NCBI GenBank assembly: GCA_009775375.1
Contig: VSPO01000089.1
Span: 1-14,470 of the forward strand
Length of the DNA stretch: 14,470 nucleotides
Origin: Muribaculaceae bacterium
GTDB lineage: Bacteria > Bacteroidota > Bacteroidia > Bacteroidales > Muribaculaceae
Direction: 5' to 3'
The translations under genes were made by a program, and so were the position numbers. The notes below the pieces were generated by a model. The model saw only the letters and a list, made by a program, of their open reading frames with translations. It did no database searches and had not been told where the DNA came from. Shown one piece after another: positions 14,448 to 14,470 of this stretch (position 1 is the stretch's first letter; every line of letters begins with the position of its first letter).

Positions 14448-14470
14448 TTTTCGGTGTTGAAAAACCTAAT

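Overview
The window looks like a chromosomal core region of a Bacteroidales bacterium (Bacteroides/Prevotella/Muribaculaceae-type; the exact family cannot be fixed by eye). Four things support this: an LpxC-FabZ fusion, a bacterial serine palmitoyltransferase, the rpmB-rpmG-DUF4295 trio, and several promoters of the Bacteroidetes form TTTG-N19/20-TAnnTTTG. There are few Shine-Dalgarno sequences. I see no transposase, integrase, tRNA, rRNA or CRISPR array.

Layout. (1) 73-2431, minus strand: a small ABM-domain monooxygenase-like gene, then a terminator, then monocistronic dnaK. (2) 2814-4845, plus strand: spt (serine palmitoyltransferase, the first step of sphingolipid synthesis), its terminator, then a pRiA4b ORF-3-like acidic protein with its own well-formed promoter. 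(3) 4893-5234, minus strand: a 113-aa unknown protein. (4) 5449-9825, minus strand: a five-gene operon, transcribed mce > mmdA > oadG-like gene > biotin carrier > mmdB. It encodes methylmalonyl-CoA epimerase and a sodium-pumping decarboxylase, most probably methylmalonyl-CoA decarboxylase, so the operon covers the final steps of the succinate-to-propionate pathway. (5) 10187-13375, plus strand: lpxD > lpxC-fabZ > lpxA, the early lipid A pathway. (6) 13376-13588: a gene-free interval with two exceptional palindromes (46 and 47 bp). (7) 13589-14221, minus strand: rpmB > rpmG > DUF4295, with a hairpin-containing leader and two tandem promoters that share the same -7 box.

How the genes fit together: two blocks make the outer envelope lipids (sphingolipid entry enzyme and lipid A acylation/deacetylation). 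FabZ is fused to LpxC, so fatty-acid elongation and lipid A commitment share one polypeptide. The decarboxylase operon couples fermentation to a sodium gradient. The remainder is housekeeping (chaperone and ribosomal proteins).

I found no clearly new multi-gene system. The least explained parts are the paired long palindromes between lpxA and the ribosomal operon, a 15-bp palindrome at the predicted transcription start of the decarboxylase operon, the rpmB leader, and the 113-aa unknown protein.
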